64,000 nucleotides of DNA, from assembly GCF_042242105.1 (NCBI RefSeq), contig NC_092028.1, forward strand, positions 9,843,338 through 9,907,337. The letters are read 5' to 3'. The notes beneath the pieces are model-generated. The model had not been told where the DNA came from. It worked only from the letters and a program-made list of their open reading frames with translations, and ran no database searches. The position numbers and the translations under genes are program-made. The DNA is from Pempheris klunzingeri (Eukaryota > Chordata > Actinopteri > Acropomatiformes > Pempheridae). Positions 37,104 through 48,442 of the stretch are shown piece after piece; the first letter of the stretch is position 1, and every line of letters starts with the position of its first letter.

Positions 37104-40100
37104 ATCTATACAGCAGGCCGTAAATCATCATGCCCCTTAAATGCCCAATACACACAAACAGGATGTTTCACTTTAGTGCAGTTTAAAATCATGGTGGGGT
37201 GTGAGTAGGACACAGGATTAATAATCCTTAAAAGGCACCTGAAGAAGAACTCTTTATAGCGAGCTTATTCTGCTGGTGGGGAGCCCAGAGAAAAGAAACT
37301 GAAGCAGGCAAACAGTGTCGCAGCGACTGATTTGCAGCCAGGGAGGGGCAGTCAGGGTCATTTTTTTTTTTCAAGGGGGGCAGAAGCCTTTGCACCTGAT
37401 AAAATAAGCAAGTCAGACGTCCCAGGGTGTGTGTGTGTGTGTGTAGCTGTGACTGCACATCAGTTTTCCATCCTGAGGGAGGTAAAAGTTGCCAGTGCAC
37501 TGCTTCAAGTCTCTTTACTTTCCTATTTCCTTTGTGCGTCATTGAGTGTGACACGGTTTATTAAATCCCCACTTGTATTACGAGTAAAAGTCTCTTTTTT
37601 AGTGATTAACAGCAAGATTTTCCTGTTTTCAAGCATACTTTCCTCCAATATATCTTTTGTGTGTCGCCTTCATGGTAAAATTTAATGTAATCTGCAAAGT
37701 CACTCAAGGGGATTGTGTTTTAAATTGTCACCACAGAGAACTTTACTCAATGTCATATTAAGGTGATTCATCACATATTTGGACACGATGAACGGACGTT
37801 TATGTGACGACCCGTCAACGGTGCATGCCATGTTACACCACTGCAGCGTTTCTGCTCAGTTCCACGTGGATTATCAGTTCTGAGTTATCACAACTCATAA
37901 CGTCCCTCTGATGTGGAGCTCGTTTCTCTGGGAAAAGTGAGTCCATTCGGTCAGAACTCCATTCATGCCTAACAGCGCCGCTGTGCCATGCTTTCATTCT
38001 CCACTCACAAACGCCAAGCCAAACAGGCAAGATAAACTCATTCGTAGAGCACCCCGCCTCGTTGCCTTCTGCTTCCACAGCAAAGTCCAAGTGGGGTGGG
38101 AGGGGGGAGTGGTGCATTCTGGGATAACCCCTCCAAGTTCAGTCAGGACAGGATAAATAATGTGTCTGTGTTGTTGCAGAGAGTCTGAAATGCATCGTTT
38201 GGAATACATTTACTGCAAATATTTTCCCTGTCTTATAGCCTGCTGTTTTTTTGTTTGTATGACTTCTGAGGCTGCCTATATGCTAAAAATCTCCTGGCCA
38301 GCGTAGCACCAGTGCTGCTGAGTGTTACTGTGTATTTTTGTATAGTGTAACCCATGTGTAGTGGGTTAACTTTACCCAGAACACATGAGTAGAAAACCTC
38401 AAACAACAGATTGACCCAATGTTGGTGTTATTTTTATATTACTTTTGTGTTATTGGATCAAAATAATTCTTTGTCTTTGTCTGGGGGGGGAGGGGTCTTC
38501 ATATGGGTGCTTTGTCAATTTTGAACACTTGATCAAAATTCAAACAATATTATTTTTATATCACTTTCGGGTTATTTACCCAAACTAAAATATGATATGG
38601 TTGCAAGCTGTTATAGAGAGTTTTTCTAGCTCTATTCAAACTTACAGGCCACTTTTTGTTCCTGATTGGTAATAATACGTTTATCCTTGGATGTTACATG
38701 CACGTCAACGGATACATTTGCGACCATTTTAAGATAAAGCTTGAGCTTGTTGTGTTTAATACCAGGCCAAAACAAACCACTGGTGCTCTGCAAAGCCAAC
38801 CCTGTATTATTTTTATCCAGTGAATTTAAGCATGTAACTGAACACCTGATTGCCAGGGACTGATTTGTCTTTGCTTAAGTATATTTCAGGAGGGTCATTT
38901 GTGCAGCTTTGGAAGCAGAGTTGGGTGAATATAAAGGCTTAGGTGTTGTGGTTTTTCAGTTATCATTAGTAAATCTTGCACCTTTCTGCCGAGGCAGATC
39001 ACAGCTGAGGTTTTCTCTCCTCTCACTTTAATGGCTGACTTCCACAGGCCTCACTCGCTCTTTGCCGTTTGCTTTTCCTGGCAGGGCCAATCCCCGCTGC
39101 CCTGCTTCAGGGAGTTATTCAATTATAAATCTTCCACCCCTCTCTTGCTGCACCCCCCCCTACCCCCCTCTCTGTTTTCCCTCTCTCACCGTTCTATGTG
39201 TTACTTTGCCAAGCCCAGTAAAACACGCTGCTCCGCTGGTGCACCCCTCTCCAGTCTCGTGCCCAAGAATTTATTATGCTCAGGGTGGTGCGGCGGAGTG
39301 CGGTGTGTTTTTGGAAAAGGGACCCCCCCTCAAGCCTCAGTGCCAACAGATGACAGTGACATATAGCAGGAAAGCCACCCAGAAGGAGAATGATCTCACA
39401 CCTCAGCCACGCGCTCAGAGGGAGTGGGAGAAAATAGAGAGAGAGCGGAGAGATCTGCAGCTGGGGGCAGAGGGGACAATAAAATCAAGATGAAAAGAAG
39501 CAAGGATGGAGCAATGAAAAGGTAGAGAGGGGGGGAAAAAAACAAACACCAGCAACTGAAAACAAACAATAAAAAGCAAGTAAATGATCTGATGACTCTG
39601 CAAGAGAAGTGAACCAAAAATATGCCTGTGACTTCTTTAAATACTTTAGGTTTCTTGCTTAACTTGAACATTTTGTTCTAATAATTTCCAAATACACAAA
39701 ACTATGTTAAACCTCTTAGATATTCTATTCTACCCTCAGACCGAGGCTTGTTTTTGCCAGCCAAGTTCTGGAGGAAATGCACTGCTCCATTAGGCATTTT
39801 AAGAAAATCCGCAGTTGCATTTTATAGCAGATAGAACCTCCTCTTTATGGCAGCTGTTTCTCCAAAAGCCTGTGAAGCAGCAATCTATAACACTCAGTCT
39901 TCTCTTTCTTGTTGCTCTTTGTCTTCACTCCTCCCGGTGCCCCGCTGTCCTCCAGCTGGCGACCTCATGCCCTCACCCTGCCCATGCGGCTTGGCATTAC
40001 CACGACATTCCCACTCCAGGTTTCTGTGTACCACCTCGTGCCTGCATCCGCTGCAGGTAGCAGGCCTCCAACCACCAAGAGAAACCCTTAACAGGCCTGG

Positions 40101-41740
40101 GATCAAAGGCAGCGGGAGCGTGATGTCACCCACGGCAGCCCCGAAACCACTTATTGCACTAAATGAGAGCCATTAGCCACACAAACAAAGACTTAAAATT
40201 CTCTGTCATTTAATCAAAAGGGGAGCAGGAAGCACAATTAACATCTGGGCCAAGATGTGTCAGAGAGGGGTCAGGCTATAACCGTGCAGGCTCTTATTAC
40301 AGTCGTACAGTCTGAGGCCTGGCGGTCGGTGTACGGCCTAATTAGAGTCAGTAACCCCAACCTGGCTGTGGCTCGCCCGCTTTGACTGATCTCTGAGGAA
40401 GACAAAGTGGTCTGCCTTCCACACCAGGCATCGCCATGAAGAGCAGGGGATGTTTGAAAACTAGCCAGGTCGTAGCTGGAAACCTCTCTCACTCCATTTA
40501 CTCTGTGCCTCTCTCTCTCTCTCCGTCTGCACTTTCTCTCTCCACCTCTCTCCCCCATTACATTTGGTTTTCTCCCCTCAATAACGTCTGCAGTGGCATA
40601 TTACAACTTGGAAATGGATTTTAAAAGGGAGTAGAGGAGGCTGCCAGAATGGGAAAAACATGGATTGACTCAATGGGAGCAGATTAAGTGGGCATGCCAA
40701 ACCTCACGCTTTGTAAGAAACAAGAAAAAGACCCTTTTTACGTTAGAGTTAAGGACCAACCGCATAGCAGGGGGAAATCAAAAATCCCACCCTCCTCGAA
40801 AGAGAGAATGAAAATTTCAGGCGGTGAATTGTTACCTCATACGAATGCTTTCCCCTTCAGTGTCACCTTCAGTGAATAAGGCTTGGTGCTGTGAGGCTGT
40901 CAGTGTCAGAGGACAGGCCTGCTTTTTTATCATTGCTGCAGGTCTCTGAGCTCAGGGAACTGTAAAGCCAATTCATAGGCCTGCAAACATCCTGTAACAG
41001 CAACATAAATCCACTAATTCAAGCCTTTGTGTTTGGTAATGGATGTTGTGCCGTACGATGTAGATGTGATATGATAGGATTGATAGATCTGAAGATCACT
41101 GAGGCTGCTTTCTAGCACCGCCCTGCCACCCAAACTGTCGGCCAACGAGCCGTTCATCCCATGTTGCCTCTGTTGGTGGTCCCTGGTGTAAGCTATATTT
41201 TCCCCTCACTTCTCTCTCTCTCTCTCTCTTTTTTATAGCTAACACAAAATTGTTCCTAATTCGCTGCTGCTAGAGGGGGGTAATTTGCGGCTTTTGGCTG
41301 AGTGTCGCAAGCCCCAAATTTGAAAAAGCTGCTCAGTTGAAGGCATTCTGTGAAAGGCGGTAGGAGCAACAGTGGGAAGAGGAGAGAGTGAGAGACTAAA
41401 TTCAATCAGTTGAAAAGGAAAAACAGCAAAAACACGATAAGCTTCAAAAGGCAGAGGACGGCAATGCAATAATAACTGTTGGGTAGTATAATCTGATTTT
41501 TGTTTAGCCTATGAAAACAATCATCTTGTTATCAGACTATCTTGAACAAAATAGCTCACATTTCTTGCGTTTTCGGTCATCTTGCTGCCTCAAATTCTCT
41601 GAGATGAAATCTCTATCCAGCTGACTGTCAGTTGCACAAAAAAAAACATCTGTTAAAGAAAAAGCAGCTGAATATTCCTAAAGGCCATTTAATGACCAGT
41701 AGTCAGGTGGTTAAGCAATTATCTCTCAGGTAGGACTCAA

Positions 41741-42690
41741 GTCAAAGGAAGTCAAGGAAAATCAACTGCTCAAACTGGCTCACCAAAGGAGTTCCTCAAA
41801 GATGTGTGCTTGGCCCGCTCATATTTTCTGTTTACATAATTAAGGTAGTCATTAGTGTGCATTGAACTTATACTCACTATTATGCAGATGATATAGTTTT
41901 TTTTGCTGTAGATCCTCGCTTCAAGTTGTACTCAAAAACTACAGTCCGCTTTCAATATTTGGCAGCTCATAGTCAAGTTAAACTTGCTCTGAATGCAGAG
42001 ACTTATTGATACTGTTCTAATGCCAGGACGAAACCTGTGAACATTGTTATTAGCCAGTGAAAGACAACAGAAGTTGGTACCTGTTAGAGACATCTTGGTA
42101 TTTACATTAATAAATATCTGTATTTTAAAGGAAAAGTTAGACAATTTGTGAAATACACTCATTTTCTACTCATTAATAGTCAGGTGAGAAGATTTACGCC
42201 ACTCTCATGCCTGTACACTAAATATGAAGCTACTGCTAGCAGTCAGCAAACTGCTTTCCCCCATTTCCATTTTTGGTGCAAAGCTAAGTTAGCTGGATGC
42301 TGCCGGTAGCTTCAGATTTACTACACAGACTATCAATCTTCTCATCTAACTTGTGCCACAAACAGAATAAGGGTGTTTCCCAAAGTATCAAACTATTCCT
42401 TTAAGTAACGTGTTGAAAACTTTGTGAGAAACTGTGACTGAATTTAGGTTTTTATTGTAAACGCAAGTCCCAGTTCTCTTTTGAAGCTGGTACAGGGCTT
42501 GTTGCAGCCACCCTTTAACTGGTTCTTGATTATGGTGATTTTTTTTGTGTATGAATGCATCAGCACAGTGTGAACATATGTTGGTCTGTGTTTATTGTAG
42601 GGTGTTGAAATTTGTAAGCAAACTAAATCCACTTATAGATCATTGTGCTTTGTATTCCATAGCTGGGAGGCCAACTCTGGAATATAAATC
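41741..42690 (+). mobile_element. decayed LINE reverse-transcriptase fragment interrupted by a MITE
   Basis: The plus strand holds a broken reverse transcriptase: GVPQRCVLGPLIFSVY near 41788-41835, the catalytic YADD motif near 41882-41893, and HLGIYINKYLYF up to about 42125. After the MITE (42125-42404) the same protein resumes (VENFVRNC) and ends with LIDHCALYSIAGRPTL near 42675. Stop codons and frame changes show it is inactive. It is a jockey-superfamily type (CR1/L2-like or relative). Confidence 0.8.
42125..42404. mobile_element. TTAA-flanked MITE inserted in the LINE fragment
   Basis: The element is bounded by TTAA on both sides (42125-42128 and 42401-42404). Its ends are inverted relatives: aaggaaaagttagacaattt on the left and gtatcaaactattcct on the right. 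Internal segments ctctcatgcctgtac and the mirrored agctaagttagct match the other copies in the window. TTAA targets suggest piggyBac-type mobilisation. It has no coding capacity. Confidence 0.8.
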
Positions 42691-42699
42691 ATGAAATAA

Positions 42700-43095
42700 T
42701 AGAAATAATGAAATGCTTGAACATATATGTTGCAAGTGAGTGTGAAAATTAGTTACCAAGTTAGAAGATAAGTCTTAACAGTTAACTGAAATGAATGAAT
42801 CAACAGATAAAGATAAAGTAGTGACTAAGCAGTTGAAATAGTTAGCTTAAATAAGCTAAAAGTAGTGGATGTGGTTGAAATAGGTGAAAGTAATTAATAA
42901 ATGGTTTAAATATCCAACTTCTGTCTCTCTAAAGATATAAAGTATGAATTCAAACTTGACCAAACCAACCAAACACTGACAGTTTAATGGCATAAATCAT
43001 TGAATTAATATCGCCTTTTATGTAGTTCATAGTGTCAAAAAGCATGATGGGTGATCATGGGGTATTTAAGTTCACTGTCAGATAAACTCAAATAC
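42700..43095. mobile_element. diverged internal copy of the hAT-like element
   Basis: The interior units recur (gcagttgaaatagttagct, aagctaaaagtagtgga), and the right-hand part (tggggtatttaagttcactg, tcagataaa) parallels the right part of the 47.5-kb element. The termini are lost. Confidence 0.5.
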
Positions 43096-45133
43096 TCCTG
43101 CTGTGGTTGGTACACGTGAAACAAAAGCTTAGGAACCAACAAAGGTTGTGGAAAATAAAAATTCAATCAAGGTTTCGGTGAATCTGATGTGCTGTCCACA
43201 TGATGCCGAGAAGATGAGCGAACAGGAAGTGACTGATGGAATATCTGCGGCGAGGCCGTTGGGTTTACTGATAGGTTTGCGCAGGAGAGCGTCTGGATCT
43301 CTCTTTACACCCAGAGCTCCATGTTCCCGATGTGAAGGGGGGACTGAGAGCTCCTCCATGGCCTCGTCGACACAAGGGCCCTGAGAGGTGCTCATTCATT
43401 TTGATTAACAGGGCCTTCCTCACTCTCATCCCATCCTTGGTGGTTCACTCTCTCCTCGGGGGAGAAGCCCACATGGATGTTTTCCTTTTTTTATCCCACA
43501 TGGTTTTTCGCTTCCACAACAGCACGTCATTACCCGAGTGTTTAAACACTTAAGAACAGTTTAAAAGGAGGGAGAGGAGGTGGTGGTAGAGAAGGAGGAG
43601 GAGTGAAAAAACACTCACGAGCAATGAACAGTTCTACATTAACTCTGCATCACTCAGGGGAGCTATAAAGGCTGCCCCGCAAGCGAAATGAAGTCAATAA
43701 ATAAATGTGGCTGTTGTCAGATGTCTGGAATAGCTTGAGAGGGTTTCAGCAACGGGGCAGCCCACCATGTTGAAATGAAGGGTGATAAGTTTGGGCGGCC
43801 CCGCAGAATTAGACGCTACAACTTGCTGAGTGCCATTGACTAATGAGGGCGGGTTTGTTGCATGATAAATTCAAAAACGAGAGGAGCGTTTGATCTGCAC
43901 CAAACCACAGTTTGTCGAGAGTCACAATGCCTGCTTGGAGAAGAACACCATCAGGACACACAGGAGGTTTATTGTTTTATGCAGATCCCACATGAGTTGC
44001 CTCTGATAACGACGCCACTCCCCCAGAGGCCTGCTTTCACAGCAGTCAATCAAAGCAGACGTGACAACAAACAGCAGAAAGAGACAGGAGCTGTCAGTGG
44101 ACTGAGCATGCCTGCTACATTTCACGACTTCATTGGATTAAAACACTTCCTCAAATTCTGTTTGCTGACATGCAACTGCAGCTCTTCCCCCCGCAGGGTC
44201 AGCCCTGAAGGAACACCAGCAGAAGATATAACACATGAGGAAAAGCAGTAGCAGCTGGACGAGTGTTTTTCCAAGTTAAAGCAATTGATCAGTGAGCGTC
44301 CAGAGAGTCCAGAGGAGGAGGAGGAGGAGGGGGTGGGGATGGGTGGGTGGGGAACATGGTTCAGAGGAAGCTGCAGGTGTGGGGAAGAGAAAACACAATC
44401 ACATCTTAAGTCAAACAAATGCGTCTCCGCTGATGGAGATGGATCGAGGGTCAGCATTCCAGTCCACGCTGGAGATCTCCACCACTTAGCCCTCAGGTCC
44501 TCTCTCTCACTGCGCCTGCTGCTGCTGCTGGGCCAAACATCTGGACATAGGGAGAGCGAGAGAGAGAGAGAGAGACAGAGACAGAGATGGACATGACGGT
44601 GAAAAAGGAGGGATGAAGTGAGGTCAAGAGAAGAGGTGAAAGATGTTAAACGAACAGCCGTGTTTATCTTCGGGGACTCCTGTGGAGGAGGGAGCCCACA
44701 TAAGTGAGCTCGTGTCGGTGGGGGAAAGTTCACACCCTCCTTGTGACTGCTCTCCACTTCTCTTCATCTTCATCTGCTTCACCTCTTTCAACATTTTTCC
44801 AACATCTTCAAGGCAGCTCAAAGTGAGGCTTCAGTAAATGGGGCAACATTCTGTCTAATCCTGCAGCTCACCCTTTAACCTCCTCCATCAGTCTCCCCTC
44901 TCCTGCCATCCTTCAGAGAGCAGAAGCCTTAAACTAAACTAAGCTGTTTTTTTCTCTGCCTCCTTCTTTGTATTTTCCCCAGGAGTCCTGTAAAACCCTG
45001 CCCTGCTCTTGTTTTCTCTACAAGTCAAGGGATGAGCTAGAGCTCATAAAGACAAAACTCAGAGGGCACACTGAGGTCCTGGGCTCTGTAAAAAGGCTGT
45101 GGCTGCAGCTCCGGTGGTGGAGGAATATAGAGT

Positions 45134-45135
<2 letters not shown>

Positions 45136-45180
<45 letters not shown>

Positions 45181-45186
45181 ACTCAC
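45136..45186. repeat. (AC)n microsatellite
   Basis: AC run of about 40 bp ending in actcacac units. Confidence 0.95.
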
Positions 45187-45434
45187 TACACCTTGGGGGT
45201 ATTTGATCCCTGTGAGCAGTGCACGGCCTGGGGAGGACACGCTCTGTAAAGTTCCCCCCCCTGTGCTGTGTTCTCTGTAACAGCAGCCTGGAGCTTGTAA
45301 AAAGAAAAAAGAAAAACTTCACATATGACAGGTGCCAAATACTGGAATGTGAAAAAGTGAATGATGAAATATTGTTGTGGTGCTTGTTACTTCCCTTCCT
45401 TTTCAAGTTTTTTTTTTCTTTTTTTGATTGGCAT

Positions 45435-45960
45435 GTGTATAAGTAAAAGTAAAAGTCCTGCACTGAATTAGTCACTTAAAACATATAAATGTATTTAATG
45501 TAACGAAATGAAATAACTAATACTAATACTATACTACTAATACCAGCTAGCTAACTACTTTTAGCTAACTTTTATTGCTCTTTTCTGCCAGCTTGCTAAT
45601 TATTCTGATGTTTCCTCAATCAGGTGTTATAGCTGACTTATTTTTTGGTTCAACTTTTTTTTTTTGATTATTTTTTATTATTATATATTAGTTGAGCTAC
45701 TCCGTTATTTTTCCACTAAAACATTGCAACTGCAGAAATGCCCCTGGGGCATTCATAACCATCGGCGTATTTTGATTCAATAATCTCATCATATTTTTTA
45801 TATATCTTAATCTGAATAGTAAATAACTGTCAAAAAAATTTAGTAGAGTAAAAAGTTCAGTATTTAAAACAAAATGGAAATACTAAAGTAAAGTACAAGT
45901 ACCTCAAATTTGTACTCAAGTGCAATACTTGAGTAGATATACTACTACATTCCACCACTG
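45435..45960 (-). repeat. interspersed teleost repeat ending in ccaccactg
   Basis: Motifs aagtaaaagtcctgcactga, gtaaagtacaagtacctcaa, gtactcaagtgcaatacttg and the terminal ccaccactg resemble the fish repeat family also seen near 8.2 kb, here in the opposite orientation. A long (GT)n tract begins eight bases after it. Confidence 0.55.
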
Positions 45961-45966
45961 CATGCA

Positions 45967-45968
<2 letters not shown>

Positions 45969-46039
<71 letters not shown>
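45969..46039. repeat. long (GT)n microsatellite
   Basis: About 35 perfect TG units, the longest pure dinucleotide tract in the window, starting just after an interspersed repeat end. Confidence 0.97.
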
Positions 46040-46042
<3 letters not shown>

Positions 46043-46954
46043 ACTGCTGATGGCACAGTGGAGGATTTATTTGAACAGATGTGAACTCTCAGTGCCAGGG
46101 TGACCTCAGGTCCTACTTGGCTACACTGCAGCTGATCTTTCCGCCCTGGAAAAATAACACTCTGTTTAACAGACTGACCTGTGGAAGAAAAACCTCGCAA
46201 ACACACTGTGTAATAAGTCCAGGAATAAGGCTACATTTCCTCTCACTGAGTAATTGAATCTCAGTGTAACCTTATCAGTTCATGCCTTACTGCAATGTGG
46301 AGCGCATGTGTCAGGTTATGTCCTTGTCTTGTGTGAATTATCTCAGTTACAGTAACCAGACTATACAGTAAAAACAGAAGTTATATTCCTTTCAAAGTCA
46401 GATATGTGGCAATGGATTTATACTGCCATTGACTGAAATGGAGGGTTTTTATAACAAATGCATTGCACATTAACGGCACCAAGCATGAGTTAGGGGAGTG
46501 CAGAGGTTGCTGACAAGAGCCATAAAGGAGGTGAATTTATGTGTCAAAGCGATACAGGCGGGAGGTCAGAGGCAGAGTGAAGTGTGGAGGGTCGACAAGG
46601 ATGAAGAGGCAGCAATGTTTGGAGAGAGGACAGGAGAGAGTGATGCTAATTTATACCCCGCTAATTGGAAACAGCAGAGCCCTGCACCTGAACCGCATTC
46701 TCGGCCCTGTGGCCAACGCTAGGCCCGGGCAACGTGGGAGGGTGATGAGGTCCGGGGGATGGAGAGATGGGATGGAGGTTAGGGTCAGTGTCAATGGCAG
46801 CTTTGTTGTTTCTGTCCCTGCAGACGGGACAGAATTTGATGTGTGTGTATATGTGTGTGTGTAAATGCAAGGTCTCTTGTCTATATGTGCGTGTCTGAGC
46901 AGAATTAGTGTGTATGTCAGAGATTTCCGTGGGGTCATGTTGTTGTGACAGTCT

Positions 46955-46987
<33 letters not shown>
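46955..46987. repeat. (CG)/(CA)n microsatellite
   Basis: cacacgcgcg followed by about 12 CA units; alternating purine-pyrimidine throughout. Confidence 0.9.
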
Positions 46988-47461
46988 CAAGCCACAGCCA
47001 GAGTGAGGACCACCCGGCCTCAACAGAGAGAGAGGAAGAGGGGTGGGGGTGGTCAACTTAATGTGGCATGGTTTCAATCTGACACGATCTAACATAGGAC
47101 GTGGCTGGACTTCAGCAGTCTAAGCTTCCTAGTTAAATAAATATGACAGCCTCCACAGATAATTACCGTGCTGTGACCATGTTGAGTCATAGCATCCGTT
47201 AATTATTAGACGGCTGTGTGAATACATGGATTCATTTTTTTTAAATCCCCACTGCTTGTGAGTTTCTGATGTCTGTAATATTTCAGTGAATGATGGTGTA
47301 TTCAGATGTTGGCTGTGACTGAGGTCTGGCACCGTGCTGAAAAATGAAGTAATCTTAGAATTTAGATTGAAAAAACACTGACGTTGCTTGATGTGCTTCA
47401 TATCTGCCGGATCTGTTTGCACTGCTAAGCAATGAGTCTTGGTGTCTTGGCCCATTTAGGC

Positions 47462-48442
47462 CAGTGACTTTCAACCAGGGGTATTTTTACCACAGGGGTT
47501 ACTTCTACAGTTGCCGTGTGGTACATGAAAAGATTGTGGAGTAGCTCCGTTAATCTGAATAAAAAAGGAATACATACATACAACATATGAACAGGTTAAA
47601 ACGGTTAAAACAGTTTGCTGAAAGTAATGGACTAACAGTTAAAATAGTTATCTAAGTGAAAAAATTGTTCATAAAAAGTAATGGTTTAATGGTTGAAATA
47701 GCTAAAAGTAATTGATTAAAGGTTGAAATAGCTATCTAATGGATTATGGGTTAAAAGAGTTAAAAAATAATGTAATAACAGTTGAAACAGTTAGCTAATG
47801 CAAACGGGTTTACAGTTAAAATAGTTAGCTAAAAGTAATAAATAAATGGCTAGTTAAAAGTAGTGGGTAGTTGAAGCAGTTAGCTAATGGTAATGGCGAC
47901 AACAAAGCTAAAAAATAATATAAATATAATATAATATAATATAAATATTTAGCCAATAATGGAAATGCCGCCAAAATGGTTGAGGCTGTTCAAAGTATTA
48001 GATAAACAGTTGAAATGATCAGCTTTGGGTGGACGGTGAAAAAGCTAAAACTAATGACTAAACAGCTGAAGTAATTTGCTGACAGTCAAGGATGTGTTGT
48101 TAAAAAAAAACCCAGAAGGAGTCAGCAAATGGTTGGAACAGCAAAAGTAACAATTGAAATAAAGCCAAGGGTTTTGGAGAAATGGTTGACATAGCAATGG
48201 GTAATAAATCCACAATTAAAATGGTACAGTAGTGGATAAACAGTTGACAACTGATATTAGTCAAATGTGCTAAAAAGTATTGTGACAATATCCACTTTTC
48301 TATGTTAAATAGAGTTAGAAATATCCAGTTCACGTAAAGATTAACATATTTGGAACATGGCTAGTGGTGTCACTGAAGGGGTACTTGAGTTCATGTGATA
48401 GGGCTGCGGGGTACGTCAGATAAAAACGGTTGGGAACCACTG
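47462..48442. mobile_element. hAT-like non-autonomous transposon with perfect 8-bp target duplication
   Basis: The ends are inverted (cagtgactttcaaccaggggt at left, gttgggaaccactg at right). The element is flanked on both sides by ATTTAGGC (47454-47461 and 48443-48450), an exact 8-bp duplication as hAT transposases make. The 981-bp interior has no transposase. It consists mostly of diverged 30-50 bp units built on gttgaaatagttagctaa and aaaagtaatgga. Confidence 0.88.

Larger units (their letters stand above)
34811..41740. other. gene-free interval downstream of foxd
   Basis: Microsatellites lie at 35412, 35540, 36014, 37049 and 37427. Frames near 39031-39493 are pyrimidine- or purine-biased and show no domain. 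38415-38585 contains a diverged direct duplication (tatttttatatnacttt). No gene is supported. Confidence 0.5.
43096..47453. other. gene-free interval
   Basis: It contains (AC)n at 45136, an interspersed repeat at 45435-45960 and the long (GT)n at 45969. A 211-codon minus frame at 44122-44757 crosses a GA-rich repeat and is not credible as a gene. Confidence 0.5.

Noticed and set aside
41741..42690. Possible functional reverse transcriptase or antiviral RT system
   Set aside because: Stops and frame changes throughout, with LINE-type block order; it is a dead non-LTR retrotransposon fragment.
44122..44757. 211-codon minus-strand frame
   Set aside because: It crosses a GA-rich simple repeat (LSLSLSLSL) and poly-Ser; no domain, and no supporting splice or promoter context.
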